A DNA stretch of 64,000 nucleotides from Dentipellis sp. KUC8613 (GCA_002286715.1 NSJX01000018.1:269763-333762); one strand, 5' to 3'. Positions 25,653-41,372 are shown, numbered from the stretch's first letter. Notes: generated by a model from the letters alone, not told the origin. Numbers and translations: made by a program.

Positions 25653-27491
25653 TTATAATATATAGACGTTCTCCGAGTCCCGATCTGCGACCTGACGATC
25701 TTCTAGCCTTTCCTGCAACCTCCTCTTCAACTCTAGCATCAGGCGTTCCTCCCGCTGTGCACCATCGATGAGGGCACCAATGGCAGGCTGCTCCGAAGAA
25801 CGTGACAGGTACGGGTTTTTCGCAAGCGTCATGTTCAACGAGTTCTCAATCTCTGAGGTCAAAGAAGTCGAGATCCTCTTGACGGTATCCAGCAGGACTG
25901 GCGGAGACGGGAAGTCGTCGAGGCTCATCGACGTGCCGCTAGAGTATGCAGAAAGGTGGGCAGGGTTGATAGCGGTCACGCTGTCACCTTTCGTGATGCT
26001 CCGAGATCCAATGAGGTAGTGCATGTCGTTCTCGGACGAAGTACTGGCGGATACAACGAACCTCGGTAGCGAGTCTTGAGAGTCCTCGGCCTTAGATTTC
26101 AGGTCCGAGACAGATGCGACGGATACGACAATGCCCCGCCCGAACTCCATGCTACGTGGCTGAGCCCTGCGAACCTCGAACAGCAGGCCGCCGTGGTCTT
26201 CTACACCTTCATCGGCTTGCTCAGACGAAAAGGACGTCGCAGATGAGAAGGTGGAGCTGATGGGCGAGAAGGTGACCCCGTCGTTCGAACCGCTCGTCAT
26301 CGTGCTAGCATTCGAGCCTTTCCGTGGACGGCCAAGAGCTTTAGCGCGTACACTGACGCTTTCCATCCCAGAACGCAGAGCCATAGCAGCCAGAATAGTA
26401 TCCTCTGGAGAGACAGCGAGAGAACACCTATTGCGGGAGCCTGGGCCGGATTCGAGCGTGCTAGCGGAGCCGGAGTACGTCTGCAGAGCGAGACCCAGGG
26501 CGTGCGCGATGTCCGCGACCTCTTGAGAGTCAAATGCCAAGGGGTCTTCGCTAGAATCCATAGCAGCTAGAGCGACCTCGCTGACATCTTGCTCATCGGC
26601 CTCCTCGATAGTGGAGAGAACAGTTCCTTGGTCCGCGAAAGAGCCGCCACTAGGAAACGCAGGCATGGCCATGTAAGCTTGGTCTTCGAGATCAGGGTTC
26701 GTGACCCGCAGCTCGGTCACTTCAGCTACGGGAAGGACCGAAGATGCCGTATCAGTATGAGCCAGAGTCTCCTGAATCGGTGCCAGCCCCTGCACCACGA
26801 CCCAGTCCAGATCCGGGCCGTCCTTCTCTGCAGACCTGCCAAAGATCATCGACTTGACCTTAGCAGCAGCCGGCGTTCCCCAAGTCGAGTCGTCGTAGTC
26901 TACCTTGCCTCGCTTCTTCAATGGACCGCCTTTGATCCCCTGCACCATCTTCAATTTGCGCGGGTGCTTCTTGCGCACCAGGACCGGGGTCATTGCCGCG
27001 ATGCGCCCGCCTCGGCGTTTGAGCATGACGTGCCCTGCGCCTGCGACGGCCGCCAGGACCACGACGCCGATGAGAACGACGACTACGACGACACGGCCCT
27101 GAGCAACGCGGGCCATGTTGGCACTGTGCTCGCCCAGCATGGGCGAAGGCGGGGGCGTGCCCGCTCCGGTGACGCCGGGGTTGGGAGAGTCCGAGACGCC
27201 CAGCGTCGGAGCATGCAGTGCGAGGGAGGGTGTGTACGGCGGGGGCGGGCTGTCCAGCTCAGTTGCGATGGCAGGTGTTTGCCTGCGGTGGAGCCTGAGG
27301 TCCCGGGAGCCAGAGTCGGGAGTCGACTGGTGTTGAAGCGCGCTCGGCGGGCGGGCGACTCGGTCGAGCTTGTCGAGGAAGTACGAGTCTAGAGGCGCGG
27401 TGTCCAGACGCAGAGTGAAGTCGATGCCGAGACCGTAGGGTATGTGTGGGTTAGTGTAGAAAGCGCGCAGGTGCGCAGGTGTAGGGGCCAT
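25653..27491 (-). CDS. Single-span membrane protein, unknown (612 aa)
   Basis: A single exon from ATG at 27491 to TAA at 25653. A Pro/Ser-rich N-terminal part of about 125 residues contains a PPPY sequence (SPPPPYTPS). It is followed by a strong hydrophobic segment (VVVVVVLIGVVVLAAVAGAG, residues about 133-155), a very basic stretch (KRRGGR, RKKHPRKLK) that would face the cytosol, and a long acidic, Ser-rich tail. There is no signal peptide and no known enzyme domain. PPxY motifs bind WW domains such as those of Rsp5/NEDD4 ligases, so an adaptor-like role is possible, but this is only inference. Confidence 0.72.
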   Translation of the reverse strand: MAPTPAHLRAFYTNPHIPYGLGIDFTLRLDTAPLDSYFLDKLDRVARPPSALQHQSTPDSGSRDLRLHRRQTPAIATELDSPPPPYTPSLALHAPTLGVSDSPNPGVTGAGTPPPSPMLGEHSANMARVAQGRVVVVVVLIGVVVLAAVAGAGHVMLKRRGGRIAAMTPVLVRKKHPRKLKMVQGIKGGPLKKRGKVDYDDSTWGTPAAAKVKSMIFGRSAEKDGPDLDWVVVQGLAPIQETLAHTDTASSVLPVAEVTELRVTNPDLEDQAYMAMPAFPSGGSFADQGTVLSTIEEADEQDVSEVALAAMDSSEDPLAFDSQEVADIAHALGLALQTYSGSASTLESGPGSRNRCSLAVSPEDTILAAMALRSGMESVSVRAKALGRPRKGSNASTMTSGSNDGVTFSPISSTFSSATSFSSEQADEGVEDHGGLLFEVRRAQPRSMEFGRGIVVSVASVSDLKSKAEDSQDSLPRFVVSASTSSENDMHYLIGSRSITKGDSVTAINPAHLSAYSSGTSMSLDDFPSPPVLLDTVKRISTSLTSEIENSLNMTLAKNPYLSRSSEQPAIGALIDGAQREERLMLELKRRLQERLEDRQVADRDSENVYIL

Positions 27492-28391
27492 CTAGTCTGT
27501 GGGTAGGTTGTGCAGGCGAAGAGCAAAGCTAAGCGACAAGAGCGCTTCGTCTCTGGCATATTGTGGATATGCATTCCAGCTGGTGGCTGTCACGGTACCA
27601 ACTGTCGTTCAGCAAACAGTCACGGTGCGGCGCCTCTTGGCTTCAACTTGAACTACTTAAGCCTTTTCAAACGTACTAGGGACATTCAACGGACCGCAAT
27701 GCGATACTCCAAGGAGCAAATGCAAGTCGCAAAAAGGGACGATGTCGATCATCCTAGTTTAAAATGCCACGCGCCCGGAGGCAGGTGTGAGTTCTTGACT
27801 GCTTAGCGTTGAACCCGAGAGAGACATGACGATCGACCTATGCAGGATGAATACGCGGAGTCCGGAGGGAGGCGATACCACTGAGAAGACTAGCCTCCCT
27901 GACACAGCAGACGGAGGGCTCAATCTCACTGCCGGATAATCTTGAGTTAGTACGCGGGATAGGTGGATTTGAGCATGATTCACCATATCTCACGACTATC
28001 TGATGCTGATGTACCATCCCATGTCAGCTGTGAGTTCCAGCTTCCGTGATGGATTGGTCCTGTCGCTATGAGATGGCACAGCTGAGCGAGATGTCTCATA
28101 TATCACATATCATATATCAGACTTTGGTCCCTCCAGTGTCGCCACGATACTGAGGACCGCTCTGCAGAGTCTGTCGACTTCATCTCATCCTTATACAGTT
28201 CTCGCAGGGAGCACTGGGGTATCAGTCAGTCCTTTTTCATCTGACCACGGAATGGACATTGACGCCGAGCTTGCAGTTCCGAATCTGCATATTTCAGCCT
28301 TCATTGACACGTACCGCAACGACTGATTTCTTCACGGGCCGTAAGGCGACTCTGATCGTCTACCAGGTGAGTAGAGCTCTAATCCGCGACC
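27492..28391. other. Intergenic, divergent promoters
   Basis: Lies between two divergent genes. An AT-rich stretch with overlapping ATATCA units (about 28097-28118) is the only visible structure. Confidence 0.5.
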
Positions 28392-29975
28392 ATGGCGCTT
28401 TATCTAACCACCGGACGTCGCAGCCTGAGTGTCACGATGATAGAAGATTCCTCGAGCCAGCCGTGCTACGTGTCAGCACTACCCGTCGAGCTTCTGTGCA
28501 AGATTTTCCTACTTCCGCTTGCCGAATGCCACAATGCGCGTCCCGTCATAGATGACGGCTCGCAGTACCATCCTATCTGCATCTCACACGTCTGTCTGCA
28601 ATGGCGTGCTGTTGCTCTCCAAACCCCTGCACTCTGGGCTGTCCTATACGTCAATCCTGTCACTGTCCATCCCGACCGTCTGTACGCATTCCTCGAACGC
28701 TCAGCTTCCCATCCTCTCACCATCAGTATCTACTGCAATGAGCCGCGACGATCGCATGTCAAACGCCTCAGCAACTTATACATATCCCTCCTATCGAAGC
28801 TCCAGCCTCATGCGTCACGTTGGGGTGCGCTTGACATCATGTCTCGGAATGAAGAGTTGCAAGACCGGATTCTCGAGTTCCTGCAAGCTATGGCAGCACC
28901 AGCACTTCGCAAATTCCGAGTCGTCGGCGACATCAACGTGATGGCAGACCCTCCTCCCCTGCCTTTTCGCGGTGAAATGACGCAGTTGGAGGACCTCCAC
29001 CTCGATGGCGTACAGCTGTCGTGGCCACATTGCCGTTTCCAGAAACTCAAGTCCCTCACGTTGATCAGAGAGATTGAAATATCGTTTCCGGCACTCTTAG
29101 CTTTCCTGTCCTCTTGCCCGAGTATTGTGAATCTTACTCTCGATCTTTCAATCGTTGATCGAGGCAACGAAACGCAGGTCGTCACAATGCCAGCACTAGA
29201 GCGCTTCGCCTTCAACGTCTCCATCCGGTCCATCCGCTTCATTTGGAACCACATATACCTCCCCAAGCTTCACTCATTGGCATTAGATCCTGTAGGCAGT
29301 GAATACCGCCCAGCCCTCAAGGTCCTCACTTCGCCCCACCCTGCAATGCCAACATCCCCATTACCGTCCTGGTCCTTGACTTCGCTTGGGTTATGGCCCA
29401 ATACCGAGGTGTCTGGGTTCACTGGCGCTCTCTTCCACGAGCTTCCCAACGTACGAGTGCTGTTCCTTTGCCCAAACGGCCCCATCGCTTCTTCCACCAG
29501 CATCAACGATCTTTCCATGCACTCCAAATCGACATACCCGCCTTCCGCAAACCACGATGGCCCGGCGCTTGTGCTTCCCCGCCTGACGACTCTCATACTG
29601 GCTGAGGGCCAGTGCTCATACGAGGCCGTCATATGCGTGAGCTGGGACCTGCTGCAGGAAACTGTAATTCGGCGACGGGACGCAGGCGTACCGCTGAAGA
29701 AGCTCTTCGTCGAGTACGAGAATGAGTGGGCGGATGAACCCCCGGAAGAAGCGGCATGGCTGTTGGAGAACCTCGATGCAGTCGGCATGATTCCCAAGAC
29801 CTGGAAGCTGCAGACAATGAACATGGAATACACCGAAGATTGGTGTGCGATTGAGGCAGAGCCGGCTGGCACGTGGGCGTTCGAGAGACTATGCGAGAGG
29901 CTGGGATTTACCTTGTTCAAGCCTAATGGGGGACAACCAGCAGCCACTTCGGATGATTGTACGGAGGAATATTGA
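28392..29975 (+). CDS. F-box protein (527 aa)
   Basis: A single exon; ATG at 28392 gives 527 residues, and an in-frame ATG at 28437 would give 512. Residues about 25-85 form the F-box: VSALPVELLCKIFLLPLAEC, spacer, ICISHVCLQWRAVALQTPALW. The rest contains leucine-rich strand repeats (LEDLHLDGVQLSWPHCRFQKLKSLTL). It belongs to the same Agaricomycete family as the gene at 5999-7768 but is not a recent duplicate. The expected role is substrate recognition in an SCF ubiquitin ligase; the substrate is unknown. Confidence 0.88.
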   Translation: MALYLTTGRRSLSVTMIEDSSSQPCYVSALPVELLCKIFLLPLAECHNARPVIDDGSQYHPICISHVCLQWRAVALQTPALWAVLYVNPVTVHPDRLYAFLERSASHPLTISIYCNEPRRSHVKRLSNLYISLLSKLQPHASRWGALDIMSRNEELQDRILEFLQAMAAPALRKFRVVGDINVMADPPPLPFRGEMTQLEDLHLDGVQLSWPHCRFQKLKSLTLIREIEISFPALLAFLSSCPSIVNLTLDLSIVDRGNETQVVTMPALERFAFNVSIRSIRFIWNHIYLPKLHSLALDPVGSEYRPALKVLTSPHPAMPTSPLPSWSLTSLGLWPNTEVSGFTGALFHELPNVRVLFLCPNGPIASSTSINDLSMHSKSTYPPSANHDGPALVLPRLTTLILAEGQCSYEAVICVSWDLLQETVIRRRDAGVPLKKLFVEYENEWADEPPEEAAWLLENLDAVGMIPKTWKLQTMNMEYTEDWCAIEAEPAGTWAFERLCERLGFTLFKPNGGQPAATSDDCTEEY

Positions 29976-30662
29976 TGCAGAAGACGGTTATGTAGGATGA
30001 TGAAATAGTGTTATAGCCTGGGTGCGTGGAATCGATGTCCATTATGCTCTTGAGCATTATTTATATATATTCCGACCTCGCTACTGCTAATAAGTTATCG
30101 GCATTATCATTCTCGGATTCAATATTCAATGTGAGCGCTCGTGTCAACCCAGAAGTCGCCTGGAACGAAGTGGGGATCATGAGGCTTTGTGTTACACGCT
30201 GTCCGACACGACATTGACAGGCTGCTTAGATCTAGGTATGTCACCTGTGCTTGGACGATGACTTTGACGTGTTTCTTGTGTAAGACTTCAATCTTTCATT
30301 GCATAGCTTGAGCACTGAGGGTGCTGCGGCCGGAAAACGCGATATATACTGTTCGTCATCTTGGAAAAGAGGTGTGTAAATATTTCTCCATTGGGAAGTA
30401 GGAATGCCTAGTTGTCGAAGACTGCACATCCTTACGCTACGTTCAAACACCTATTGCGTAAGCATAGCATTCACACCTACATCAGCACGCGCCTACTGAC
30501 TACCATTGTCGCAGTCTTGCCGAGCAGCTCCTGGAGCCTATACCTAATGTTCGTAAATTATCCCTTGACCCACTCCAGATCCACTCTTCGAGCGCTGCCG
30601 CTGACATGGGCTTAATAGTACATCGGAGAAATGTGCGCATGGGGAAAAGCACTTCTAAGAAC

Positions 30663-30680
30663 CTTGTAAGCGCTTACAAG
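30663..30680. repeat. Perfect 18-bp palindrome
   Basis: CTTGTAAGCGCTTACAAG reads the same on both strands with no spacer. Part of the arm recurs nearby ('cttacagcgc' near 30712 and 'tacaagg' near 30732). Confidence 0.9.
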
Positions 30681-32433
30681 ACCCACAATCGCTGAAAGGC
30701 TCACAATCACTTACAGCGCTGAGTGACGCATACAAGGTGCAAAAAAGCTGCTTGTATTCGGCATATAGCAGCTGGCAAGTTGGGAATAGATTTTGATACA
30801 TAACAATATTTTGAGACCTGCAGAAGATCTGTCATATATTACCAGACAGTTGGCAGCCTTATAGCCCTTGTTGCATTAATATTGTTACTGATTCTCTATC
30901 TGCCACGTTTCACACATTGGGAATAAACATCACTATATTGCACAATTATACGTAGGGAAACTTTAGCGGCCACAAGGCCCCCAAAGCAAAGATTATGTCA
31001 GAATATACTAGAGGCGAGGAAAATGTGAGCAAGAGCAGGTGTGGGGCGCGCGAGCGACCAGAGTCGGCGTGCGATGGAGGACTCGGGGGCGCAAATACCT
31101 GTCGCAGCGCGAGAAAGCAAGAAAGGCTCGCGAAGGCGAATGTCAGATTGAGTAAAGAGGCACCAGCGAGAGTAAGCACGAGGGTTCCATGGCACGAAGA
31201 TGAGGTGTACAAGCGCACACGCACGAGAAGCCAGAGGCAAGCGTGTGAGGACAGCTGAGGACAGCTAAGAGTACAAACATGTAGTAAGAGAGAGAGATCG
31301 CAACAGGTGTTCCGAGAGGATTTACGAGAGGGTTAGCATGAGGGCGGGATAATGGCCGAGCACGTATGAGCAGGCGAGGTCGAGAGCGCGAGTATATGAG
31401 AACACGTAGGAGGGCGCGCGGACGGAGCAAGACGATAGGCCAGAAAAGCAAGGAATGAGTGCGACTCGGGACTTGATGTTTGAAGCTTCAAGACGAGTAA
31501 TGATCAGTGGAGGGACAATTCATAGGAGATATGAAAGAGGTGAGAGAGAAGAATCTTGCGGGGGGGCTCGGGTTCGAAGGCCACCGACTGTCCTGGACGA
31601 TGCTGAGTTAGAAAACGGAGCTTGAAAACTGTTCGAGACTCACGAGGTGGAGAGCCGAGACCACGAGATCGAGAGGGGCGCAAGAATTTGAGGGTACGGA
31701 GAGGTTGTTTGGGATTGCACGATGCCTATGAGCATGTTGCGAGATTGTCTACGACTTACCTGCGGTTGCAAGAGTCTCGCAAGAATGTTCGGGCTCGTAA
31801 GGTCTGAAATTAAAGCGCCGCTGATACAAACTGCTTGTTATTGGCTCGGCATCTTTTGCCGCATTACAAGCCCCACAATCAGATACAAGCCAAAGGCGAA
31901 TTCTCCGATGTAGTATCACGTGTTGGTGCGCAAAAAGACACCAGCGGCGAGCGTGCTCCATGGGGGTCGCCGCAATTGTGCCGATAGTATCCTGTTGCAC
32001 CTGTAACCCGGGTGTGTATTCGGAGTCTTTCCGTTTTTCTCGCTATATCCGCTCTTTCCGCTCTTGATTAGTGAACACTACCATCACGACGTGTTCACGC
32101 CCGACATAGTGCCCTACCACAAGTAACTGGTCAGCGAACGGCAGCCTCAGTTGGCTCCCCGTCAGCATCGCCCAACCACGGAACCCGACTTCTGTCTATT
32201 GACTCGGACACCAATTATCATCCTCATCCAGTAGATCTACGCCGGGACGGCTTCGGCGGCACCCGCCAGCTTGTTCCGTCGAGGCAATTTTACCCACGCG
32301 CGTGATCAGCCATTTACTCTAATCCCGCAGCAGGCCGTTATATTGTACTTCGAACATCTCCGCTTAGTGAGCGCTATGGGCGCTCTGACTTTGACCGTCA
32401 TTTCGTGGTGTAGCGGCACACCCACGGGGTGCG

Positions 32434-32440
32434 TATAAAA
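32434..32440 (+). promoter_or_regulatory. TATA box, OYE copy 1
   Basis: TATAAAA, 96 nt before the start codon of the gene at 32530. Confidence 0.75.
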
Positions 32441-32529
32441 CACAACGATGATAGTGGCAGTTTCGCCATCGGTCTACACCAACAGCCCTCAAACACCCTC
32501 TTCGAACTCCTCACACTCCAGAATCAACG

Positions 32530-33828
<1,299 letters not shown>

Positions 33829-33977
33829 TCGTCAGACATCTTCGCGGGAAAAGATGACTACTCTTTAAAGCAGCATAGAAGCTTGTCTACTGTTACGATA
33901 TAAACATAATTCCTGATCTATATTCTGACAACATCCAGTGTACCCATAGACGTCTAAAAACGATAGCGCGGCTCCCT

Positions 33978-35298
<1,321 letters not shown>

Positions 35299-36681
35299 AT
35301 CAGATACTGGATGTAGGAAGGAATCAGTTGAGTGGATGTTGTGTGTGGTGGGAGTGAGATGGTGAGGGGGAGCGGACGTGCGACTTTTATATACACGCCA
35401 CACACGCATATGAGTCTTTAAGAACATGCACTCGTGAATTCTATTACGCGTGTGAGACAAACGCCAGGAGTCGAATGGATGGCGCTAAACGGTTTCCTCT
35501 TACCGTGCGTAATAGCTTCAGCTTCGTTGGTCGGGGCCGGTGCGTAATAGCAAGCTGATTAAGGGGTGACGTTGTTGAGATGACTTGGTGCTATGATCCA
35601 TTACACGTCTTGCAGAGATACCTATATCACTATCATGGAAAAACATTTCGGAGATTATCGTGGCGCAACCACTCGCAGTCGGTCTTAAGAGTCTGGCTGG
35701 AAAGCTCAGGTTTCAGGATGACACGAATTTGATGAATTTGACGACTTACACAGCTTTCTGTTGGTTTTCAGCCCAACAAAGGGGAATAATGCCCGACGAT
35801 GGTAATTACGAGCCGCCAACAGATGATAAGTAATGCTTGACTCCCCAAGACCCCATACCACAACAGCAACCAGGATGAAACAAATCGGAATGCAAGCGCC
35901 ATGTGTATGAGTCAGAAAAGGCTGATGCTCAGCTAGGGACGATTGTCATAATTGTGAGAGGCATAAGCCGAATTGCCATCGACAACAAGAAATCTTGCCA
36001 ATCAGCTGGACCTACATAGTAAGCAAACGTGAGCGATGTATCTGCCGTGCTTGCAACCACAGAGCGTCGTAATCATTGCACTTCATGGCGTGCGGATTCG
36101 CCGCGGACCCTCGACGTGTCGATTACTCATGGTCGTGAACTGGCTGACCAGTCCTCGTCGGTTCAACACGGACTTCCTATTCCAATGGTGGTGTATGACC
36201 GCAAGTCTACAAGTGAGAATTAGAAGTGTCGGCTGAAGGTCAGGGCACAGGATAGAAAGGACAGACTTCGGAGGCAACGCATATCGTGGCGGTGCAATTT
36301 CGAACATATATAGGGTTAGGGTCTGATTGAACCTACACAAAAGTCTTGTCGGGTTCCTCGGGTTGCCGATTTGCCTTCTCTGAGAAGGACAGTGAGCTCG
36401 AAAATATTGTGGAAAGGATATATCACCCACATCTTTACTATTCCCCTGTGAAGATGAACCAGAGCCTACACTTCGAAAAACGGAAGTAAAAAGTAGTCAC
36501 TACGATCGCACTACGAAACTTACCAATGAACAAGATAAATCTTTCACAGGACACATTCGAAACACTACTCGTCCAAATCATAGACATCGCAATCAAAGAT
36601 CCCCGGGACGTCGACGTTGTTCAACCCTATAAATGTACATGGAGTGTTCTATCGCTCAGTTAACCCCTTTGTCACCCTGCA
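35299..36681. other. Intergenic, promoter of copy 2 and spacer
   Basis: The proximal part is the promoter of copy 2. A telomere-like pair TAGGGTTAGGGT occurs at 36311-36322. No gene was recognised. Confidence 0.55.
35385..35393 (-). promoter_or_regulatory. TATA box, OYE copy 2
   Basis: TATATAAAA on the reverse strand, about 87 nt before the start codon. Confidence 0.75.
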
Positions 36682-37966
36682 TCAGTTAGCCTTCTCCTCC
36701 CCAACGAAGGGGTAGTCAACGTAGCCCTTCGGCTCTCCAGGCAGGTAGAAAGTGGAGCGGTCGTATTTGGTGAGGGGCAAGCCCTCCCGGATCCTGCGCG
36801 GCAGATCGGGCTGGAGCACGCACCGGAGTTTGTCAGAACGCAACGATAAAGATCGTATATGAATCGTGAACTCACGTTGGAGAGGTAATACCTCGCGATG
36901 GCCACAAGATCGTGTTCGTATTTTTCCGCGTCGAACTTCGCCGTCTCCGGACGGAAGCCGCCGGAGGCAATGAAGGGGCGGGGCGACCAGATCTGCCGGA
37001 GGAAGTCATTTCCGGAGCCAACTTCGTCGTTGAGCTCCTGGAAGGTGTCAGCCGCACCCTCCATGCGGGGCTCGACGGTGTGGATGTAGGCCAGGTCCGG
37101 GAACTGGTTGCGGACTTGCTCGACGAAGTACTTGTACGTCGGCTTCGGGTCAGCCATCTCCAGCTCTGCAGCGCCGCGTGGTCAGCCTCGCTTTTGAGAG
37201 ACGTAAGAGCGACGCACCATAGAAGGAGAAGAAGGGGCTGAGACGGATGGCGGTCTTCTTCTGCCCGATGGCGTCCGTGACAGCCTTAAGCACCTCGAGC
37301 CCGAACCTCGAGCGGTTCTCAATGCTCCCACCATACGCGTCCGTGCGGAAGTTGCTCTTATCGACAAGGAATTGCTGGATGAGATATCCGTTTGCGCCGT
37401 GTACCTCGACACCGTCAAACCCGGCGCCCTCAACGGCGTTGCGCGCCGCGGTCGCAAACAGCTGCACGAACTCCTGTATCTCAGGGATCGTGAGCTCACG
37501 CGGCGTCTTGCCGTCATGCGGGTACGGGGAGGGACCAGTGTAATCGAAGCCCTCCGCCTTCAGCACGTCGGCATTCGCCGCGCGGCCCATAGCCCAGAGC
37601 TGCAGGTAGATCTTCGCGCCATGCGCATGCACGTCCTTCGTAATCTATCCGCAGATCAGCTCATCCAAACGCAGCCCAAAGGACGACGAAACGAGAACGC
37701 ACATCCTTCCAGGCGGCAATTTGCTCTGGGCTCCAGATGCCCGGAACGTTGGGCAGACCAGCCGCCTTTCCTGCGATAGCGGTCGCCTCGGTGATGAGCA
37801 GCCCGCCCTCTGCGCCGATTGCAGCGCGCTCGTAGTACTTGCGCGTGAGCTCGGTCGGAACATGTGTTGCACTGTTACGCAGGCGCGTCATCGGCGCGAG
37901 CACGACACGGTGCTTGAGGGTGGTGTCGCCGATGGTGATCGGCTGGAAGAGGCGGCCTGCAGACAT
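36682..37966 (-). CDS. Old yellow enzyme family reductase, copy 3 (369 aa)
   Basis: Exons: 37966-37703, 37644-37218, 37165-36876 and 36810-36682. Active-site blocks: [16 protein letters not shown] and [13 protein letters not shown], with the His, Asn and Tyr all present, then [15 protein letters not shown]. It differs from its neighbours in having Asp-Ala in place of Asp-Glu in the otherwise constant FRTDEYGGS strand (here FRTDAYGGS). Same exon plan and same orientation as copies 2, 4 and 5, consistent with local tandem duplication. Expected function: NAD(P)H-dependent ene-reduction. Confidence 0.95.
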
Positions 37967-39574
37967 ATTTGGCTAAGACGTTCGGTTTGGTAGGGGTGAA
38001 GTGCTGGTGGAAGTAGGAAGCGAACGTTGGATGGCGGAAGAGACATCGTCCTTACCGTACTTTATATAGGTTCTGCGGACCTTTCAGAATACGAAGAAAT
38101 GACAGTACGTACAAGTCGACTGGACGCGCTCACTCAGCAGACCCAGACTGGGCTGCAACGGCTTACAGCGGAATTCAAGTACTGTCAGATCAAACGCGTG
38201 AGACCGCACGTTGTCGATACTAGGACTCTGCCAAATTGAGGTACGACTTTACTGGTTCATTTGACCGTCCGAAGTACAGTGTCACTGGCGTGCAGATCTT
38301 AAAAAAATTAGGACAAGGAGCACGTTGTCCAGGCGGAGATGGACGCAGGGATGGATGAAGATTCTTACAGAAATATAGCATCTACACATCTTTATGCGCC
38401 ATTAAGCTCCAGTCCGGTGACTGCCAATGCGAAGCTCGAAGGTTGATGACACGTCGGACTGACGCGAACCGCTGCACGTGATGCTTCGCTAGTTAGTAGT
38501 GATTCAGCAGTTCGTTGACGCGTTTACAGACCTGTCAGTAGCAGGTGGTTCGGAACTTCGCAAGTGAACAAATTTACATACCAGGAGCTAGGTTGGCCTT
38601 GCCGCACCAATCAGAGCCAGCAGTCACTGGTCCTTCCATCTTCAGCTGTTGCCTAGAAGAGATGGAATTGTCCACACCCCCTCTGGCTGACTAGAGATTT
38701 TTACGAAAGAATCCAGAAGTTCAAGGCCACCCAAACGCGACTCGTTCTGCCCACGTCTCGTTCTAGGTTGGCGCCCATAGAAGTCTGTCGATGGCCAATA
38801 ATCGCAGCGGTACGTCAGCAAATATTGTCATGCGTAGAGAATCCAGTGCGTACCACTTCATGATACATATCAAGTAAGAGAGTACACCAGTAGCTTTACA
38901 TCCGTATGTGAGATCTGCGCCTACATGTGCTGGTCTGATGTTGGTGCAATCACGGTGGAATTCGAAGGGGTCGGCGTAAAACTTATCACCGATGCACGTG
39001 CATCAGATAATGTTCTTGCCTGGTAAGTAAAAGCGCTCTTCCCCACCACTACCCGTTGGCGACCGTGCATATGTAAGTACCTATTGTGACTGATAGCCCC
39101 ACATATCAAGTTGACAACGGTAAGGGTGTTCGTTGTTTTCGACGCGCTCAAATCTTCATTACCCCATCCAACTACTAGTCTCTCTAGTCGAAAGGGCTAC
39201 GGCGTCTGAGTCTCTAACAGTGCTGAACTGACGGGCGCCAAGCGTACGGTGCCGTGGATGTTCTGCGAATAACATGAATGCCGGTGTGTACGAAGGCAGT
39301 AACCCGGCATCCTTCCCCAGCGGATGTGCTGACTGGCCCGCAGGACCACGCTTCGGGGCGCCCAACCACTCGGCTCGCCAACGCTGCGTTCTTAGTGGAA
39401 TTGAGCTAGCCAGAGTTCACGAACTCACGCGACATCGATATATTGGATAGCAGTACACTTCCCACGCGTACGGTGGGGGCGCGCCTAGTCAAAAAAATAC
39501 AACCTTTTAGCCAGTTTACTCAAGCTGCCAAAGGCGAGACCTTCATTCCAATTTCTATCCAGCTAGATCAATGA
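37967..39574. other. Intergenic, 1.6 kb
   Basis: Promoter of copy 3, then sequence without coding signal. A GACGCGT element lies at 38518-38524. The region ends at the stop codon of copy 4. Confidence 0.55.
38061..38068 (-). promoter_or_regulatory. TATA box, OYE copy 3
   Basis: TATATAAA on the reverse strand, about 95 nt before the start codon. Confidence 0.75.
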
Positions 39575-40893
<1,319 letters not shown>

Positions 40894-40960
40894 TGTGTAG
40901 AGATGAGGTGAAGATGGCTGATGCTTGTCAGGTAATTAGAGAAAGCATACCCGCAACCCC

Positions 40961-40967
40961 TATATAC
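40961..40967 (-). promoter_or_regulatory. TATA-like element, OYE copy 4
   Basis: The reverse strand reads GTATATA inside TAGTATATAG, about 75 nt before the position where the start codon would have been. The promoter therefore seems to remain although the start codon is missing. Confidence 0.6.
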
Positions 40968-41068
40968 TAGATGTCTATACGACGCGTGTCCCAGAAGACA
41001 GCGAGATGTCTTTGGCAGACTGGACGTCGCGTTCAGTAAGCTAGGTGTCTTCACCGCGGAGGAAACAA

Positions 41069-41090
41069 GACGCGTAAAATCGGACGCGTC
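41069..41090. promoter_or_regulatory. Pair of GACGCGT elements upstream of OYE copy 4
   Basis: GACGCGT at 41069-41075 and GACGCGTC at 41083-41090, with another GACGCGT at 40981-40987. The 8-mer GACGCGTC is self-complementary and contains the MluI-box core ACGCGT. Confidence 0.5.
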
Positions 41091-41351
41091 ACTGGCAAGA
41101 ATGGGTGATTGAATCGTGGCGCTGTTCGAGGTGGTTAGTAGCCGTGATATCTGAGCCTGCTTGACTTCAAGAAGATGCAAAGTCGTCAGATTGCTCTGGA
41201 TCCACGAATGTGTCGCGGTCGACCAGACACGATGGTTCTTAATTGAGCTTTCAAGTTCGCGATTGAGATGACACGTCGTCGGGTCCATGGCCGTATATGG
41301 CGAGACAATTACTCGAATAAGAGGTTCGCCACATTGACTAATCCGCGCTGC

Positions 41352-41372
41352 TGACGCGAATAGGGCGCGTCA
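41352..41372. promoter_or_regulatory. Inverted repeat TGACGCG-N7-CGCGTCA, upstream of copy 4
   Basis: Two half sites TGACGCG and CGCGTCA are separated by seven bases (AATAGGG). The same arrangement, with a similar spacer, lies upstream of copy 5 at 44594-44614. Confidence 0.6.

Larger units (their letters stand above)
29976..32529. other. Gene-poor interval, 2.55 kb
   Basis: AT-rich to about 30960, with an 18-bp palindrome at 30663-30680. From 31000 to about 31720 the plus strand is strongly purine-rich, which creates spurious open frames on the reverse strand (for example 31143-31451). The last 500 bases are the promoter of the first OYE gene. No gene was recognised. Confidence 0.55.

Noticed and set aside
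31143..31451. 102-codon minus-strand frame with hydrophobic and Arg-rich runs
   Set aside because: Explained by the purine bias of the plus strand, which removes stop codons from the reverse strand.
31570..31600. GGTTCGAA-like stretch suggesting a tRNA T-arm
   Set aside because: No matching acceptor or anticodon arms around it.
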